DNA of 64,000 nucleotides, taken from positions 186,001 through 250,000 of the forward strand of contig NZ_RHON01000002.1 in the NCBI RefSeq assembly GCF_003946505.1, in the 5' to 3' direction. A program made the position numbers and the translations under genes. The notes beneath the pieces were generated by a model that saw nothing but the letters and a program-made list of their open reading frames with translations, ran no database searches and was not told where the DNA came from. Source of the DNA: Companilactobacillus mishanensis. Lineage in GTDB: Bacteria; Bacillota; Bacilli; Lactobacillales; Lactobacillaceae. Within the stretch, counting starts at the first letter, position 1. Each line of letters begins with the position of its first letter. Below, piece after piece: positions 1 to 8,734 of the stretch.

Positions 1-1343
1 AAATTGATAGTAGAGTTGTTGGCGGGTCGATCAATGGTGAAGGAACTATTCAAGTCAAAGTAGAAAAGACTTCTGAAGAAGGTTATTTATCACAGATCAG
101 TAAATTGGTTTCAGATGCTCAATTAAGTAAATCTAAAACACAAAAATTGGCTGATCGTGTTTCTGGCTGGTTGTTCTATGCCGCTTTATCGGTTGGTATC
201 GTAGCATTTATTTACTGGGCAATCGTTGGCTCTATGAGTAATGCCTTAAGTATCTTAGTTACAGTTTTAGTTATCGCATGTCCGCATGCCTTAGGTTTAG
301 CAATCCCACTAGTAATGTCGCGCAGTACTTCGATTGCTGCTACAAATGGTTTGATCATTCGTGAAAATCAAGCAGTTGAAAACAGTCGCAAGATCGACTA
401 TGTTGCTATGGACAAGACTGGTACTTTAACTGAAGGTAAATTCATTGTTAACGGTTTGGAATCATTAAATGACAACTTAAAAGACAATGAAGTATTGAAA
501 CTTGTTGCCGGTTTGGAAAATGGTTCAAGTCATCCAATTGCCAGTGGTGTAATGGAAAAAGCTGAAGAACAAAAAGTTACACCTGCCGAATTTTCAGATG
601 TTCAGGCACTAAAAGGCTATGGTATGAAGGGTGTTTCCAATAGCCAAGAATATCTATTAGTAAACATGAAATATTTGAATGAAAAATCTTTAACTTATGA
701 TGTCAAAGACGTTCAAAATTATCTTGATAAGGGGAATACAGTCAGTTTCTTGGTTAAAAGTAATCAAGTAATCGGATTTGTTGCTCTAGGTGATAAAGTT
801 AAAGCAAATTCTGCTAAATTTATCAGTGATTTAAAGAAGAGAAACATCACCCCAATCATGTTGACTGGTGATAATGAAGCCTCTGCGGAGTCGTTCTCGA
901 AACAACTTGGAATTACCGAATACAAGGCTGAATTGCTTCCTGAAGACAAACATGGCATTATTGAAGACTTAGAAAAGGATGGTCATCATGTAATGATGGT
1001 CGGTGATGGTATCAACGATGCACCTAGTTTAGCTAGTGCAACTATCGGAGTTGCCATCGGTGCTGGTACTGATGTCGCAATCGATTCTGCTGATGTAGTG
1101 CTATACAACAGTGATCCAAGCGATATTATCAAGTTCCTCGAGTTATCAAGAAAGACTTATAGAAAGACAGTTGAGAACTTATGGTGGGGAGCTGGATATA
1201 ATATCATTGCTATCCCACTTGCAGCTGGAGTTCTATCTGGAATCGGATTTGTTTTGAGTCCTGCAGTTGGTGCGATCGTAATGTCACTATCAACTGTTAT
1301 CGTTGCATTAAACGCTATGACTTTATCTGGTAAAAATTTGTAA
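1..1343 (+). CDS. copB: Copper-translocating P-type ATPase, CopB-like (3' part)
   Basis: The reading frame is open from the first base of the window, so only the C-terminal ~447 residues are present. They hold part of the actuator domain, the transmembrane ion site CPH (about base 280), the phosphorylation motif DKTGT (about base 412), the HP motif of the nucleotide domain (SSHPIASG), GDGIND in the P domain, and the last two membrane helices. CPH instead of CPC is typical of the CopB-type P1B ATPases of Enterococcus and lactobacilli, which export copper or silver. The metal specificity is inference from that motif. The missing N-terminus would show whether a His-rich metal-binding domain is present. 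A hairpin terminator follows at once. Confidence 0.9.
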   Translation, partial: IDSRVVGGSINGEGTIQVKVEKTSEEGYLSQISKLVSDAQLSKSKTQKLADRVSGWLFYAALSVGIVAFIYWAIVGSMSNALSILVTVLVIACPHALGLAIPLVMSRSTSIAATNGLIIRENQAVENSRKIDYVAMDKTGTLTEGKFIVNGLESLNDNLKDNEVLKLVAGLENGSSHPIASGVMEKAEEQKVTPAEFSDVQALKGYGMKGVSNSQEYLLVNMKYLNEKSLTYDVKDVQNYLDKGNTVSFLVKSNQVIGFVALGDKVKANSAKFISDLKKRNITPIMLTGDNEASAESFSKQLGITEYKAELLPEDKHGIIEDLEKDGHHVMMVGDGINDAPSLASATIGVAIGAGTDVAIDSADVVLYNSDPSDIIKFLELSRKTYRKTVENLWWGAGYNIIAIPLAAGVLSGIGFVLSPAVGAIVMSLSTVIVALNAMTLSGKNL

Positions 1344-1349
1344 AAAAAT

Positions 1350-1389
1350 AAGCATGCATGAACCATTCATGGGTTATGCGTGCTTTTTT
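1350..1389. terminator. Bidirectional terminator between copB and the histidine kinase
   Basis: An imperfect hairpin (AAGCATGCAT... / ...ATGCGTGCTT) is flanked by an A-run on the left and a T-run on the right. It sits between two convergent genes and can serve both strands. Confidence 0.75.
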
Positions 1390-1394
1390 GCTGT

Positions 1395-2390
1395 CTAATT
1401 TTCGTAATAAGGCAGATCAACGAAAGTGATGATTGTTTCTGTACCTTTATTTGGCTCGGATTTTACACTGATTTTATGACCAAGTTTGTCGATCATATTT
1501 TTAACTAGATAAAGTCCCATTCCGGTAGCTTTACTTCCAGAGCGACGCCCATTTGTTCCAGTGAATCCCTTGTTGTAGATTCTACTCAAATCCTGTGGAG
1601 CGATTCCGACACCATTATCTTTGATGTGCAGACTAATTTCTTTATTGGTATTAGTGGTGAATATAGAAATTTTTCCACCTTGCTCAGTATATTTCAGACT
1701 GTTTGAAATAATTTGATTAAGAATGAAACTTAACCATTTTTCATCAGTCAAAACTTTGTCATCGGTGATATTCATTTCAATACCGATCCGCTTACTGATG
1801 AAATTACGTTTGTTGCTTCGAATCGAAGACTTAACGATGTCATTTAGATTTTGTTCCTGAATCAAATAATCATTTGAAAAATTATTCAATCTAGCAAAGT
1901 ACAAAGCCTGATCAACTAGGTAATCGATCTGGTCGGTCTCTTCTGAAATAAGTTCTTGGTCTAACTCGTTATCTTGAGCTAATTTGAGAGCCGCCAGAGG
2001 GACTTTTATATCGTGGACCCAAGATTCAGTATATTCACGTTGCTCTTTTTGATTTTGATATAGCTGGGTCAACTCATTTCTGTATTCTAAAACAATATTG
2101 TTGATTTTTTCTTGAATAAATTTTTGCTCATTGGTTTGAGCACCGTCCAGTTCTTTTGAAAGGTCCTCTTGGTATTCATTTAGCTGTTTGAACCAATTAT
2201 TCTTGCGGATATACATGAAAATCAATCCAGCAAAAGCGATTATGATAGCTAAAATCCAAGTGTAGATCAGAGTCCCACGTTGATAGTGCATTCGTGGGTC
2301 AAGGTAGAGTACTATTTCCAAAAAACTGATACTCAAAATAATCAATAATACCAAAAGAAAATGGTCACGTAGGTATTTCCAAAATGTCAT
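1395..2390 (-). CDS. BceS/GraS-type intramembrane-sensing histidine kinase
   Basis: 331 residues. Two N-terminal membrane helices (about residues 10-30 and 42-61) are separated by a very short loop, the hallmark of kinases that sense through a partner ABC transporter rather than through their own extracellular domain. The phospho-acceptor is H126 in WVHDIKVPL. The ATPase domain shows the N box (ISNSLKY), DNGVGI and the G2 box GMGLYL. It lies 9 bp downstream of the response-regulator gene, and its ribosome site (GGAGGA) overlaps that gene's stop. Together with the divergent ABC genes it forms a peptide-antibiotic response module. The inducer (bacitracin, nisin or another lipid-II binder) cannot be told from sequence. 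Confidence 0.9.
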   Translation of the reverse strand: MTFWKYLRDHFLLVLLIILSISFLEIVLYLDPRMHYQRGTLIYTWILAIIIAFAGLIFMYIRKNNWFKQLNEYQEDLSKELDGAQTNEQKFIQEKINNIVLEYRNELTQLYQNQKEQREYTESWVHDIKVPLAALKLAQDNELDQELISEETDQIDYLVDQALYFARLNNFSNDYLIQEQNLNDIVKSSIRSNKRNFISKRIGIEMNITDDKVLTDEKWLSFILNQIISNSLKYTEQGGKISIFTTNTNKEISLHIKDNGVGIAPQDLSRIYNKGFTGTNGRRSGSKATGMGLYLVKNMIDKLGHKISVKSEPNKGTETIITFVDLPYYEN

Positions 2391-2399
2391 AATATCCTC

Positions 2400-3074
2400 C
2401 TACGGAATAAGGTATCCTTGGCCAACTTTAGTGACGATATAGTTGGACAAACCATTTTTTTCAAATTTGTTTCTTAAGCGATTGATATTGACGGTCAAGG
2501 TGTTGTCGTCGACGAATCTTTCATCATCCCACATGAAGTTTAATAGTTGTTCACGAGAAACAATTTTTCCTTGGTCTTTTAGTAACCGTTGCAACAATTT
2601 ATATTCATTCTTTGATAGATCGATTTTGTTATCACCAATTTCAACTGTTCCATCCGATAAATTAAGCTTGAGGCCGTTGTGCTCGATAATATCTGACGAA
2701 TCCTTAGAGAAATCATAAGTTCGACGTAGTAAGGCATTGATTTTGGCAATAAGAATATCGACGGAAAAAGGTTTTTCAACAAAATCATCAGCCCCCATAT
2801 TCATAGACATGATTTGATCCATGTTCGAATTTCTTGAAGAGATTATTATGATGGGTGTTTTTGAAATCTTGCGTATTTCTTGATTCCAATAGTAGCCATC
2901 ATAGATAGGCAAATTGATATCAAGTAAAACTAAATCTGGTTGATAGTCCTTGAATTGATCCATAATTGTTTCAAAATTTTGAACAACGTGGGAATCCATT
3001 TGCCATTTCTGTAAGTTTTCACTGATTAATTTAGAAATTGAAGCGTCATCTTCAATAATCATAATTTTGACCAT
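2400..3074 (-). CDS. BceR/GraR-type response regulator (OmpR family)
   Basis: 224 residues from the ATG at 3074, which is preceded by GAGGATGG. A longer open frame upstream (to 3212) is rejected because it starts before the receiver fold and would overlap the divergent ABC gene. The receiver domain has the acidic pocket EDD near residue 9, phospho-acceptor D52 (LLDINLP) and a conserved K in EKPF. A winged-helix DNA-binding domain follows (SKNEYKLLQ, GQGYLIP). It is predicted to activate the adjacent ABC transporter genes when phosphorylated by the kinase encoded just downstream. Confidence 0.9.
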   Translation of the reverse strand: MVKIMIIEDDASISKLISENLQKWQMDSHVVQNFETIMDQFKDYQPDLVLLDINLPIYDGYYWNQEIRKISKTPIIIISSRNSNMDQIMSMNMGADDFVEKPFSVDILIAKINALLRRTYDFSKDSSDIIEHNGLKLNLSDGTVEIGDNKIDLSKNEYKLLQRLLKDQGKIVSREQLLNFMWDDERFVDDNTLTVNINRLRNKFEKNGLSNYIVTKVGQGYLIP

Positions 3075-3137
3075 TTTGAAACCATCCTCGTGATAAAATG
3101 TAGACACTATCTCAATGATAACAATACCAATGGAATA

Positions 3138-3923
3138 ATGGGGAAATTTGTGGTGCAAATAATAGTAAAGAATGTTGCAAAAGATTTTGGTAAAAAAAAG
3201 AATGCGGTCCATGCTTTGAAGGATATCAGTTTAGAAGTTGAGCAGGGTGAATTCCTTGGTATCATGGGACCATCTGGTGCTGGTAAGACAACCTTGTTGG
3301 ATATAATTTCAAGTAATGACCGCCCTGATCACGGTCAAGTCTTGATAGACGATATCGATATGACTCAACAACATGATCGAGAACTGGCCAAATATCGTCG
3401 CAGAAAAATGGGGTTTATTTACCAAAGCTTTGAATTGCTAGACTCTTTAAATGTTCAAGAGAATATTATTTTGCCGCTTGTCCTAAATCATGCACCAAAA
3501 AAATTGATCAAGCAACGTGTCGAACATATGAATGATCTACTAAATATTTCTGAATTAAAGAATCGCTCGATCGATGACCTATCACTAGGTCAAAAGCAGC
3601 TAATTGCAGCAGCTAGAGCATTGATAAACAACCCAGAGATATTATTTGCTGACGAACCCACTGGTAGTCTGGATTCCAAATCTGCGACGGTGTTACTCAA
3701 TTATATGCAGATGATAAATCAACGAGAGAAAACGACTATTCTTATGGCCACGCATGACGCTTTTACAGCAAGTTATTGTAGTCGGGTAATCTTCATTAAA
3801 GATGGGTCAGTATTTTCTGAGATCGTTAATTCTGGTCAAAGAACTGATTTCTTTGAGCAAGTCATCAACATGCAGCGAACAATTGGAGGAGGTAGTTACT
3901 TCAATGTACCTGAAAATAATTAG
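3138..3923 (+). CDS. BceA-type peptide-antibiotic ABC transporter, ATP-binding protein
   Basis: About 261 residues. Walker A is GPSGAGKTT, the Q loop is YQSF, Walker B is ILFADEPTGSLD and the H loop is ATHDAF. The signature reads LSLGQ rather than LSGGQ, an unusual change of the second glycine position. The start is uncertain: ATG 3138 is given, but GTG 3150 or 3153 would place GGGG nearer the normal ribosome-site distance. The open frame reaches up to 3090 but the first residues there do not look like the family. The gene is divergent from the regulator with only ~64 bp between, so the promoters of both must lie there. Its end overlaps the permease gene by 20 bp. Confidence 0.88.
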   Translation: MGKFVVQIIVKNVAKDFGKKKNAVHALKDISLEVEQGEFLGIMGPSGAGKTTLLDIISSNDRPDHGQVLIDDIDMTQQHDRELAKYRRRKMGFIYQSFELLDSLNVQENIILPLVLNHAPKKLIKQRVEHMNDLLNISELKNRSIDDLSLGQKQLIAAARALINNPEILFADEPTGSLDSKSATVLLNYMQMINQREKTTILMATHDAFTASYCSRVIFIKDGSVFSEIVNSGQRTDFFEQVINMQRTIGGGSYFNVPENN

Positions 3924-5910
3924 ACGAGGCCTTTACAATTTTCGCGATAGCTATTTGATTTATATTCTGTCGTGTAGTTTTGCGATAACAGTCTTGAGTG
4001 TTTTGGCAACAATAGTTGACGATCCATCGTTACAAATGGTTCGTAATTGGCATGCAAATTTGAAATCATTGATGCAAGGAATGATGTTTATTTTTGCATT
4101 CTTTACGTTTATTTACATGATTTACGTTGGTGGTTTTTTTGTTAAACAACAAAGACAAGAATTTATGACCTATGAAAAATTAGGGATGTCTCGGCATATT
4201 GTTGCCGTTATTGCTTTCATCCAAACATTCATTGTCCAAATTGTTGCCTGGCTGATCGGTATGCTGGTCGCCGTTATATTGCAAAAGTTTTTTGGAATGT
4301 TACTGGTTTATCTGATGCATGTGCGGATGGAATTTAGATTCCATTTTTCGATGGTAGCATTTCATATGATGTTTCAATTTTTCATAACATCTGCATTAAT
4401 ATTTAGTTTGGTCAACGCATTGAGAGTCTATTGGATGCAACGCAAGAATTCTAAGAGAACTAGACTGCATTTAAACGACTTCTGCAAATCATTACTAGGC
4501 ATATTAGGTGCAATGTTATTTCTCATAGGGATGTTTGTTTCAATACCACTGATCCAAGAATCGAAGCAGACCAATGTTTTAGATGAAATATTACCAGGTG
4601 TAATGGTCGTTATGTTGCTGTTCCTGGTTGGATCATACTTGATATATTATGGATTTTTACCACTTGTTTTAAAAATACTGGAAAAAATCAAGACGTTCTC
4701 TTATCGCGGTACCAATTTATTTGCTTATAAATATTTACGAAAAAGATTAGTACAAAATACTTCGATAATCTGGTTTGTAACCGAATTATCTGCTTTAGCA
4801 TTAACCATATTAATATTTTGTTTTATGGGTTATCAAATTGTGCATTCAGATTATAGTAATTCCTATCCATTTGAAATTTCTGCTAATCAAAATACAGCTA
4901 AAGAAATCAGAAATGAACTGAATTCTAACGGTTCAAAAGTGAAAAAGGAATATTCCTCACCAGTTAAGAAAACCATTGGACAGATTTATAACCAAAATAC
5001 TGGAGATTATGAGCAACGTTTAGTCATGGCAATGCCATATTCTTCTTATCGAAATATGCCCAAAATGATCAGGAAAAACAATCCTAAAATAAATTCACAT
5101 CAGTTCTTGGAGATTCGTGGTAATCCACAAACTCTGTATACAAAATACAGAGATGCGAAGTCCTCAGTTATCATTCAAAATCAACAGACTATAAACAAAG
5201 TGAAAATCGGTGCTTTCTATCCTTTTGGTAGTGCAATGTTTTCTGAAATTGCTATGGTTGTTCCGGATGAATATTTCGCTAAATTGCCGACAAAGTTCAG
5301 CGACACTTTTTACGGATGGGACTTTCATGGCTCGGATAAGCTATCTCATAAGTTCATCAAAAAAATCGACAAAAAAAATAATCCGAATTCCATTAGAGTG
5401 AAAGTCGGATCAAATATTGAAAAATCTAGTTTACAAGAGATACCAAATTCAGAAGATCGAGATTGGCATACTAATGAATACAATCAAGTTCCATATGTAC
5501 GTCAGGCTAATGCGCGAATTCAAATTCGTCAGTTAACAGGTATATTTATTTTCTTGATATTTATATTTAGTATTGCATTATTGATTGCCTTGGGTAGCTT
5601 ATTGACGTTAAAAGTGTTGCTAAAGGATGATTATGAATGGCGTCAGTTGAAGACTTTAAAGAAGGTCGGATTGACTGAAAACGAGTTGAAACAAATTGTT
5701 AGAAGAGAAACGAGTTTCTTATTTACGATCCCAATAATTTTTGCTTTAGCCCAATCAGTTATCGCTGCAATTGTCATTAACGTTGCATTGAAGCAATCGT
5801 CACTTTTGTCCTTTGGAATGATTGGACTGGCATATATTGCTCTATATGGCCTAGTGGGAATCCTTACTTTCCATCTATCGTGGAGAAGCGTCAAACAGCG
5901 GATCAATTAG
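3904..5910 (+). CDS. BceB-type ABC transporter permease (FtsX-like)
   Basis: 668 residues from ATG 3904, which follows GGAGGAGG; the upstream in-frame start (3802) lies inside the ATPase gene and is rejected. The protein has one pair of helices near the N-terminus, then further membrane segments, a large soluble extracellular region (roughly bases 4850-5500) and three C-terminal helices. This is the layout of BceB/VraE, whose big outer loop senses lipid-II-binding peptides and signals to the BceS-type kinase. With the ATPase it should free lipid-II-cycle intermediates from the antibiotic. The substrate is inferred from family only. Its last 8 bp overlap a convergent unknown gene. Confidence 0.9.
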   Translation: MYLKIIRRGLYNFRDSYLIYILSCSFAITVLSVLATIVDDPSLQMVRNWHANLKSLMQGMMFIFAFFTFIYMIYVGGFFVKQQRQEFMTYEKLGMSRHIVAVIAFIQTFIVQIVAWLIGMLVAVILQKFFGMLLVYLMHVRMEFRFHFSMVAFHMMFQFFITSALIFSLVNALRVYWMQRKNSKRTRLHLNDFCKSLLGILGAMLFLIGMFVSIPLIQESKQTNVLDEILPGVMVVMLLFLVGSYLIYYGFLPLVLKILEKIKTFSYRGTNLFAYKYLRKRLVQNTSIIWFVTELSALALTILIFCFMGYQIVHSDYSNSYPFEISANQNTAKEIRNELNSNGSKVKKEYSSPVKKTIGQIYNQNTGDYEQRLVMAMPYSSYRNMPKMIRKNNPKINSHQFLEIRGNPQTLYTKYRDAKSSVIIQNQQTINKVKIGAFYPFGSAMFSEIAMVVPDEYFAKLPTKFSDTFYGWDFHGSDKLSHKFIKKIDKKNNPNSIRVKVGSNIEKSSLQEIPNSEDRDWHTNEYNQVPYVRQANARIQIRQLTGIFIFLIFIFSIALLIALGSLLTLKVLLKDDYEWRQLKTLKKVGLTENELKQIVRRETSFLFTIPIIFALAQSVIAAIVINVALKQSSLLSFGMIGLAYIALYGLVGILTFHLSWRSVKQRIN

Positions 5911-6358
5911 CTTTTATATAGGCTTTTTGGAAAAATCCAAGTGGTTCTTGGCTTGACTTTTGAAGACCGTCTTTTAGCTTTTTCATGATGAGATATTTCC
6001 AGTCACTGAGTTCTGCATCCTTTGAAAAGGAGTTTACTAAGAGATATTCACGGTAATCTTCTCGGTTTTGAAAAATGGCAGGTTCGTCGTTTTCGATAAC
6101 GAACTCCTTAAATTTATAAAATACTTTGTCTTCAAAGATGGAAATTTGCTCATTATTCAGTTTAATATATACAAGTAGATACAAATTTTTTGAGGAATCT
6201 ATGTCACCCTTGATGTTTCTGTACTCACCAGATGTGGCTAATTCTTTTATTAAAAGATGGTCTGCTTTACTATCAAATAAGGGTTTTAATAAAGTATCAG
6301 CAGAAGTTAGCTGATTTTTTAAAAAATTATATGTGCCTAGCTTTAATGTTATGTTCAT
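5903..6358 (-). CDS. Hypothetical protein, 151 aa, unrecognised
   Basis: I do not recognise a family. The protein is soluble-looking, without signal peptide or membrane helix, rich in K, D, E, F and L, with an overall alternating pattern that could form an alpha/beta fold. AGAAAGGA lies ~10 nt before the ATG, which supports translation. Its 3' end overlaps the 3' end of the BceB-type permease by 8 bp on the other strand. It is divergent from the metallo-hydrolase gene with 39 bp between starts. It may belong to the peptide-resistance module or be unrelated. Confidence 0.65.
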   Translation of the reverse strand: MNITLKLGTYNFLKNQLTSADTLLKPLFDSKADHLLIKELATSGEYRNIKGDIDSSKNLYLLVYIKLNNEQISIFEDKVFYKFKEFVIENDEPAIFQNREDYREYLLVNSFSKDAELSDWKYLIMKKLKDGLQKSSQEPLGFFQKAYIKAN

Positions 6359-6397
6359 AATTTTTGAAATCCTTTCTAAAAATTTTGGAGGGTTTAT

Positions 6398-7129
6398 ATG
6401 TTACTTACAGTACTTGGATTTTATGGTGGTTATCCTTATAAGGGAATCGGAACTTCCGGATATTTACTTCAAGATGAAGGTAAAAACATCTTGATCGATT
6501 GTGGTAGTGGAGTTTTGAATGAATTATCAAATTACATTGATCCGCTTCAACTAGACGCTGTGGTTCTATCCCATTATCACCATGACCATACTGCCGACCT
6601 TGGTGTTCTTCAATACAATTGGCAACTTGACAAAGAAAATCGAAAGCATGATCTACTGTCTATATACGGTCATTCTCAAGATTTTGTCAACTATGCGCAA
6701 CTGACAATGGAGGGCGTTAGCCAAGGTATCGCTTACAATGATTATGAACCAACAATGATCGGTTCACTTAAATTTGAATTCCTCAGGACGATCCATCCAG
6801 TCCCAGCATATGCGATGAGAATAACGAAAAATGATAAATCCATTGTATATACTTCAGATACAGCATATTTCGATGGCCTCGTTGATTTTTCAAAGGATAG
6901 TGAGTTATTGATCACAGATACAAACTTTCCAGAAGATAAAACAGGAAAAATGTGGCACATGACTACCAAGCAATCCGGAGAATTAGCAAAAGCTGCTGGT
7001 GTAAAACGTTTGATGATCAGTCATCTTCCACAGCACATCGATGCTGATACTATGTTAAAGGAATCACAGCATTATGCTGGTTCAATTCCAACAATTAATG
7101 CATTTACTGGACTCGAAGTTGAAGTCTAG
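6398..7129 (+). CDS. MBL-fold metallo-hydrolase (YhfI-like)
   Basis: 243 residues. The metallo-beta-lactamase metal site is clear: HYHHDH (bases ~6573-6592), a later His in RTIHPVPA, an Asp in YTSDTAYF and a C-terminal SHLP. The N-terminal GFYGGYP and GTSGYLL motifs are typical of the YhfI branch close to RNase Z-like and phosphodiesterase-like hydrolases. The actual substrate is not known. GGAGGG precedes the ATG. It stands alone; the next gene begins 263 bp downstream. Confidence 0.85.
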   Translation: MLLTVLGFYGGYPYKGIGTSGYLLQDEGKNILIDCGSGVLNELSNYIDPLQLDAVVLSHYHHDHTADLGVLQYNWQLDKENRKHDLLSIYGHSQDFVNYAQLTMEGVSQGIAYNDYEPTMIGSLKFEFLRTIHPVPAYAMRITKNDKSIVYTSDTAYFDGLVDFSKDSELLITDTNFPEDKTGKMWHMTTKQSGELAKAAGVKRLMISHLPQHIDADTMLKESQHYAGSIPTINAFTGLEVEV

Positions 7130-7295
7130 ATAGCACAAGTCTTTATGTAGGTTGATATCAATTACCATTAATTTTTGCTTATCTTAGAAATTAATTTTAT
7201 CTTATGAAAGATTGTGAATCTTATATATAACGTGTGTTATCAGTGAAAAATACTTTCACAAAAGATGAATTACAGAACGAATATTCGCTATTTTT

Positions 7296-7321
7296 ATTAT
7301 AAATAGTGTAGATTTTATAAT
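7296..7321 (+). promoter_or_regulatory. Inverted repeat over the -10 region of spx (candidate operator and promoter)
   Basis: ATTATAAA (7296-7303) and TTTATAAT (7314-7321) are perfect 8-bp arms separated by 10 bp. The right arm contains TATAAT (7316-7321), and a weak -35 TTTATT lies 17 bp upstream at 7293-7298. A second possible -10, TACAAT, is at 7332-7337. The arms resemble half sites of Fur/PerR-family boxes, but the 10-bp spacing is not the PerR one. The call is inference. Confidence 0.4.
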
Positions 7322-7392
7322 TTCATTGAGATACAATATATAGTGTTAAGGAAAGACCTTGGCACACTTTAGTGAAAAAAGGAGAGATTATT

Positions 7393-7791
7393 ATGGTAAC
7401 TATTTACACATCTCCAAGTTGCACTTCATGTCGTAAAGCCAAAGCATGGCTTGAAAATCACGACATCCCCTACAAAGAAAGAAATATTTATTCCGAACCT
7501 TTAAATAAACAAGAAATCAAACAAGTTCTACAAATGACAGAAGATGGAACAGAAGAAATCATTTCGACTCGTTCCAAAGCTTTTCAACATCTAAAGACTA
7601 ATTTGGATGACTTGACTATTGATCAATTATTGACATTAGTTCAAGAAAACCCTGGTTTATTGAAACGTCCAATTATTATGGATGACAAACGTCTCCAAGT
7701 TGGATTTAATGAAGATGAAATCAGAAGATTTTTACCAAGAAGTGTTCGGACTATGGAGCTACAAAAAGCTCAACTTATGGCAGGCTTATAG
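7393..7791 (+). CDS. spx: Transcriptional regulator Spx
   Basis: 132 residues from ATG 7393, which follows GGAGAG; an upstream start at 7372 has no ribosome site. It is an ArsC/Spx thioredoxin-like fold with redox switch C10-T-S-C13 and the conserved RPI near residue 92. Spx binds the alpha C-terminal domain of RNA polymerase and redirects transcription during disulfide and other envelope or redox stress. Its level is set by ClpXP, with SpxH as adaptor; spxH is encoded 4 kb downstream. The upstream 263 bp contain several dyads (GTGAAA-N5-TTTCAC at 7241-7257, CGAATATTCG at 7278-7287), so control of transcription looks elaborate. Confidence 0.95.
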   Translation: MVTIYTSPSCTSCRKAKAWLENHDIPYKERNIYSEPLNKQEIKQVLQMTEDGTEEIISTRSKAFQHLKTNLDDLTIDQLLTLVQENPGLLKRPIIMDDKRLQVGFNEDEIRRFLPRSVRTMELQKAQLMAGL

Positions 7792-7811
7792 GATTAAGCA
7801 GCTTGTAAAAT

Positions 7812-7860
7812 AATGGAGGATCTAATTTCGCAGAAATTAGGTTCTTCATTTTGTTTTTTT
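7812..7860 (+). terminator. Terminator of spx
   Basis: Hairpin with arms GGATCTAATTTC and GAAATTAGGTTC around a GCA loop, followed by a T-rich tract ending in TTTTTTT. Confidence 0.85.
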
Positions 7861-7928
7861 AAGAGCTTCTTTACTTTACAACATTTCCAAGACTGTTAAA
7901 ATGTAGATACAGAATTGAGGTGACGATG

Positions 7929-8606
7929 ATGGAAATGGATCATATTAATGAAAATACGATCAGAGTCATTCTTAGTACGCAGGATTTGCAGGATCGTGGG
8001 GTAACCGTTCTCGACTTGCTTGGTAATAAGAAGCAGATCGAGTCGTTTTTCTATAGTATTTTGGATGAGGTGGACAAGAACCACACTTTTTCAAACAACG
8101 AACCAGTTACTTTCCAGATATTGCCAAATAAGCAAGGTTTGGAATTGCTAATTAGTAAGTCAAGCGATGACGACGGCACAGGTTCATTGCCATTGGATAG
8201 TGATCTCGTTGACGGAACAGAGGATAATCAATTGACTCCTATGAATACTAACGAGTTGGGACATGAAGAGTATGACGCTGATACAGCACCATATTTGAAT
8301 GATCCAGATACACCAACTAAGACAATAATCGCAGAATTTAAGAATTTTGAAGATTATATTCAACTTGCTAATATTCTTCATTTAGAGAGTGGTATCTCTA
8401 ATTTATGGGAATATAAAGGTTCATACTACCTACAACTTGTATTATTTACAGATGAAATGCATACGATGACGTATAATGACGTCTTAGCGTTACTAAGTGA
8501 GTACAGTTACAGAACTAAAGTTACCGCTGCCGTATTATCAGAATATGGTAAAGAACTAATGAGTAAAACAGCTTTGGAACTTACAAGATATTATTTTAAA
8601 GATTAA
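7929..8606 (+). CDS. mecA: Adaptor protein MecA
   Basis: 225 residues starting MEMDHINENTIRV, the typical MecA N-terminus. ATG 7929 is chosen because GAGGTG lies 6 nt before it; GTG 7920 and ATG 7926 are less likely. The N-terminal substrate-binding domain (about 1-80, with LDLLGNKKQIESFFYSIL) is linked by an acidic stretch (about residues 85-125) to the C-terminal ClpC-binding domain (about 135-225). MecA delivers substrates such as ComK/ComX-type competence regulators to ClpCP and assists ClpC assembly. Its position next to spx and coiA matches Bacillus. Confidence 0.93.
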   Translation: MEMDHINENTIRVILSTQDLQDRGVTVLDLLGNKKQIESFFYSILDEVDKNHTFSNNEPVTFQILPNKQGLELLISKSSDDDGTGSLPLDSDLVDGTEDNQLTPMNTNELGHEEYDADTAPYLNDPDTPTKTIIAEFKNFEDYIQLANILHLESGISNLWEYKGSYYLQLVLFTDEMHTMTYNDVLALLSEYSYRTKVTAAVLSEYGKELMSKTALELTRYYFKD

Positions 8607-8617
8607 AATCTTTTATT

Positions 8618-8652
8618 AGAGATGGCAAAATTGCTGTCTCTATTTTTTTTTT
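8618..8652 (+). terminator. Terminator of mecA
   Basis: Near-perfect hairpin AGAGATGGCAA / TTGCTGTCTCT followed by more than ten T residues with one A. Confidence 0.9.
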
Positions 8653-8673
8653 GTGGAAAACTTCAATGTCAGG

Positions 8674-8702
8674 TTGACAAAGATTTTCAGTAAGTGTAAA
8701 TT
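8674..8702 (+). promoter_or_regulatory. Promoter of the metQ-luxS T-box transcript
   Basis: TTGACA (8674-8679), exactly 17 bp, then TAAATT (8697-8702). It stands 20 bp after the mecA terminator and just before the T-box leader. Confidence 0.8.
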
Positions 8703-8734
8703 AATCACCAATCAATTAAAACAAATCTAATTTC

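Noticed and set aside
3075..3212. 46-residue N-terminal extension of the response regulator
   Set aside because: Receiver domains start at the MVKIMIIEDD position, which also has the ribosome site; the extension overlaps the divergent promoter.
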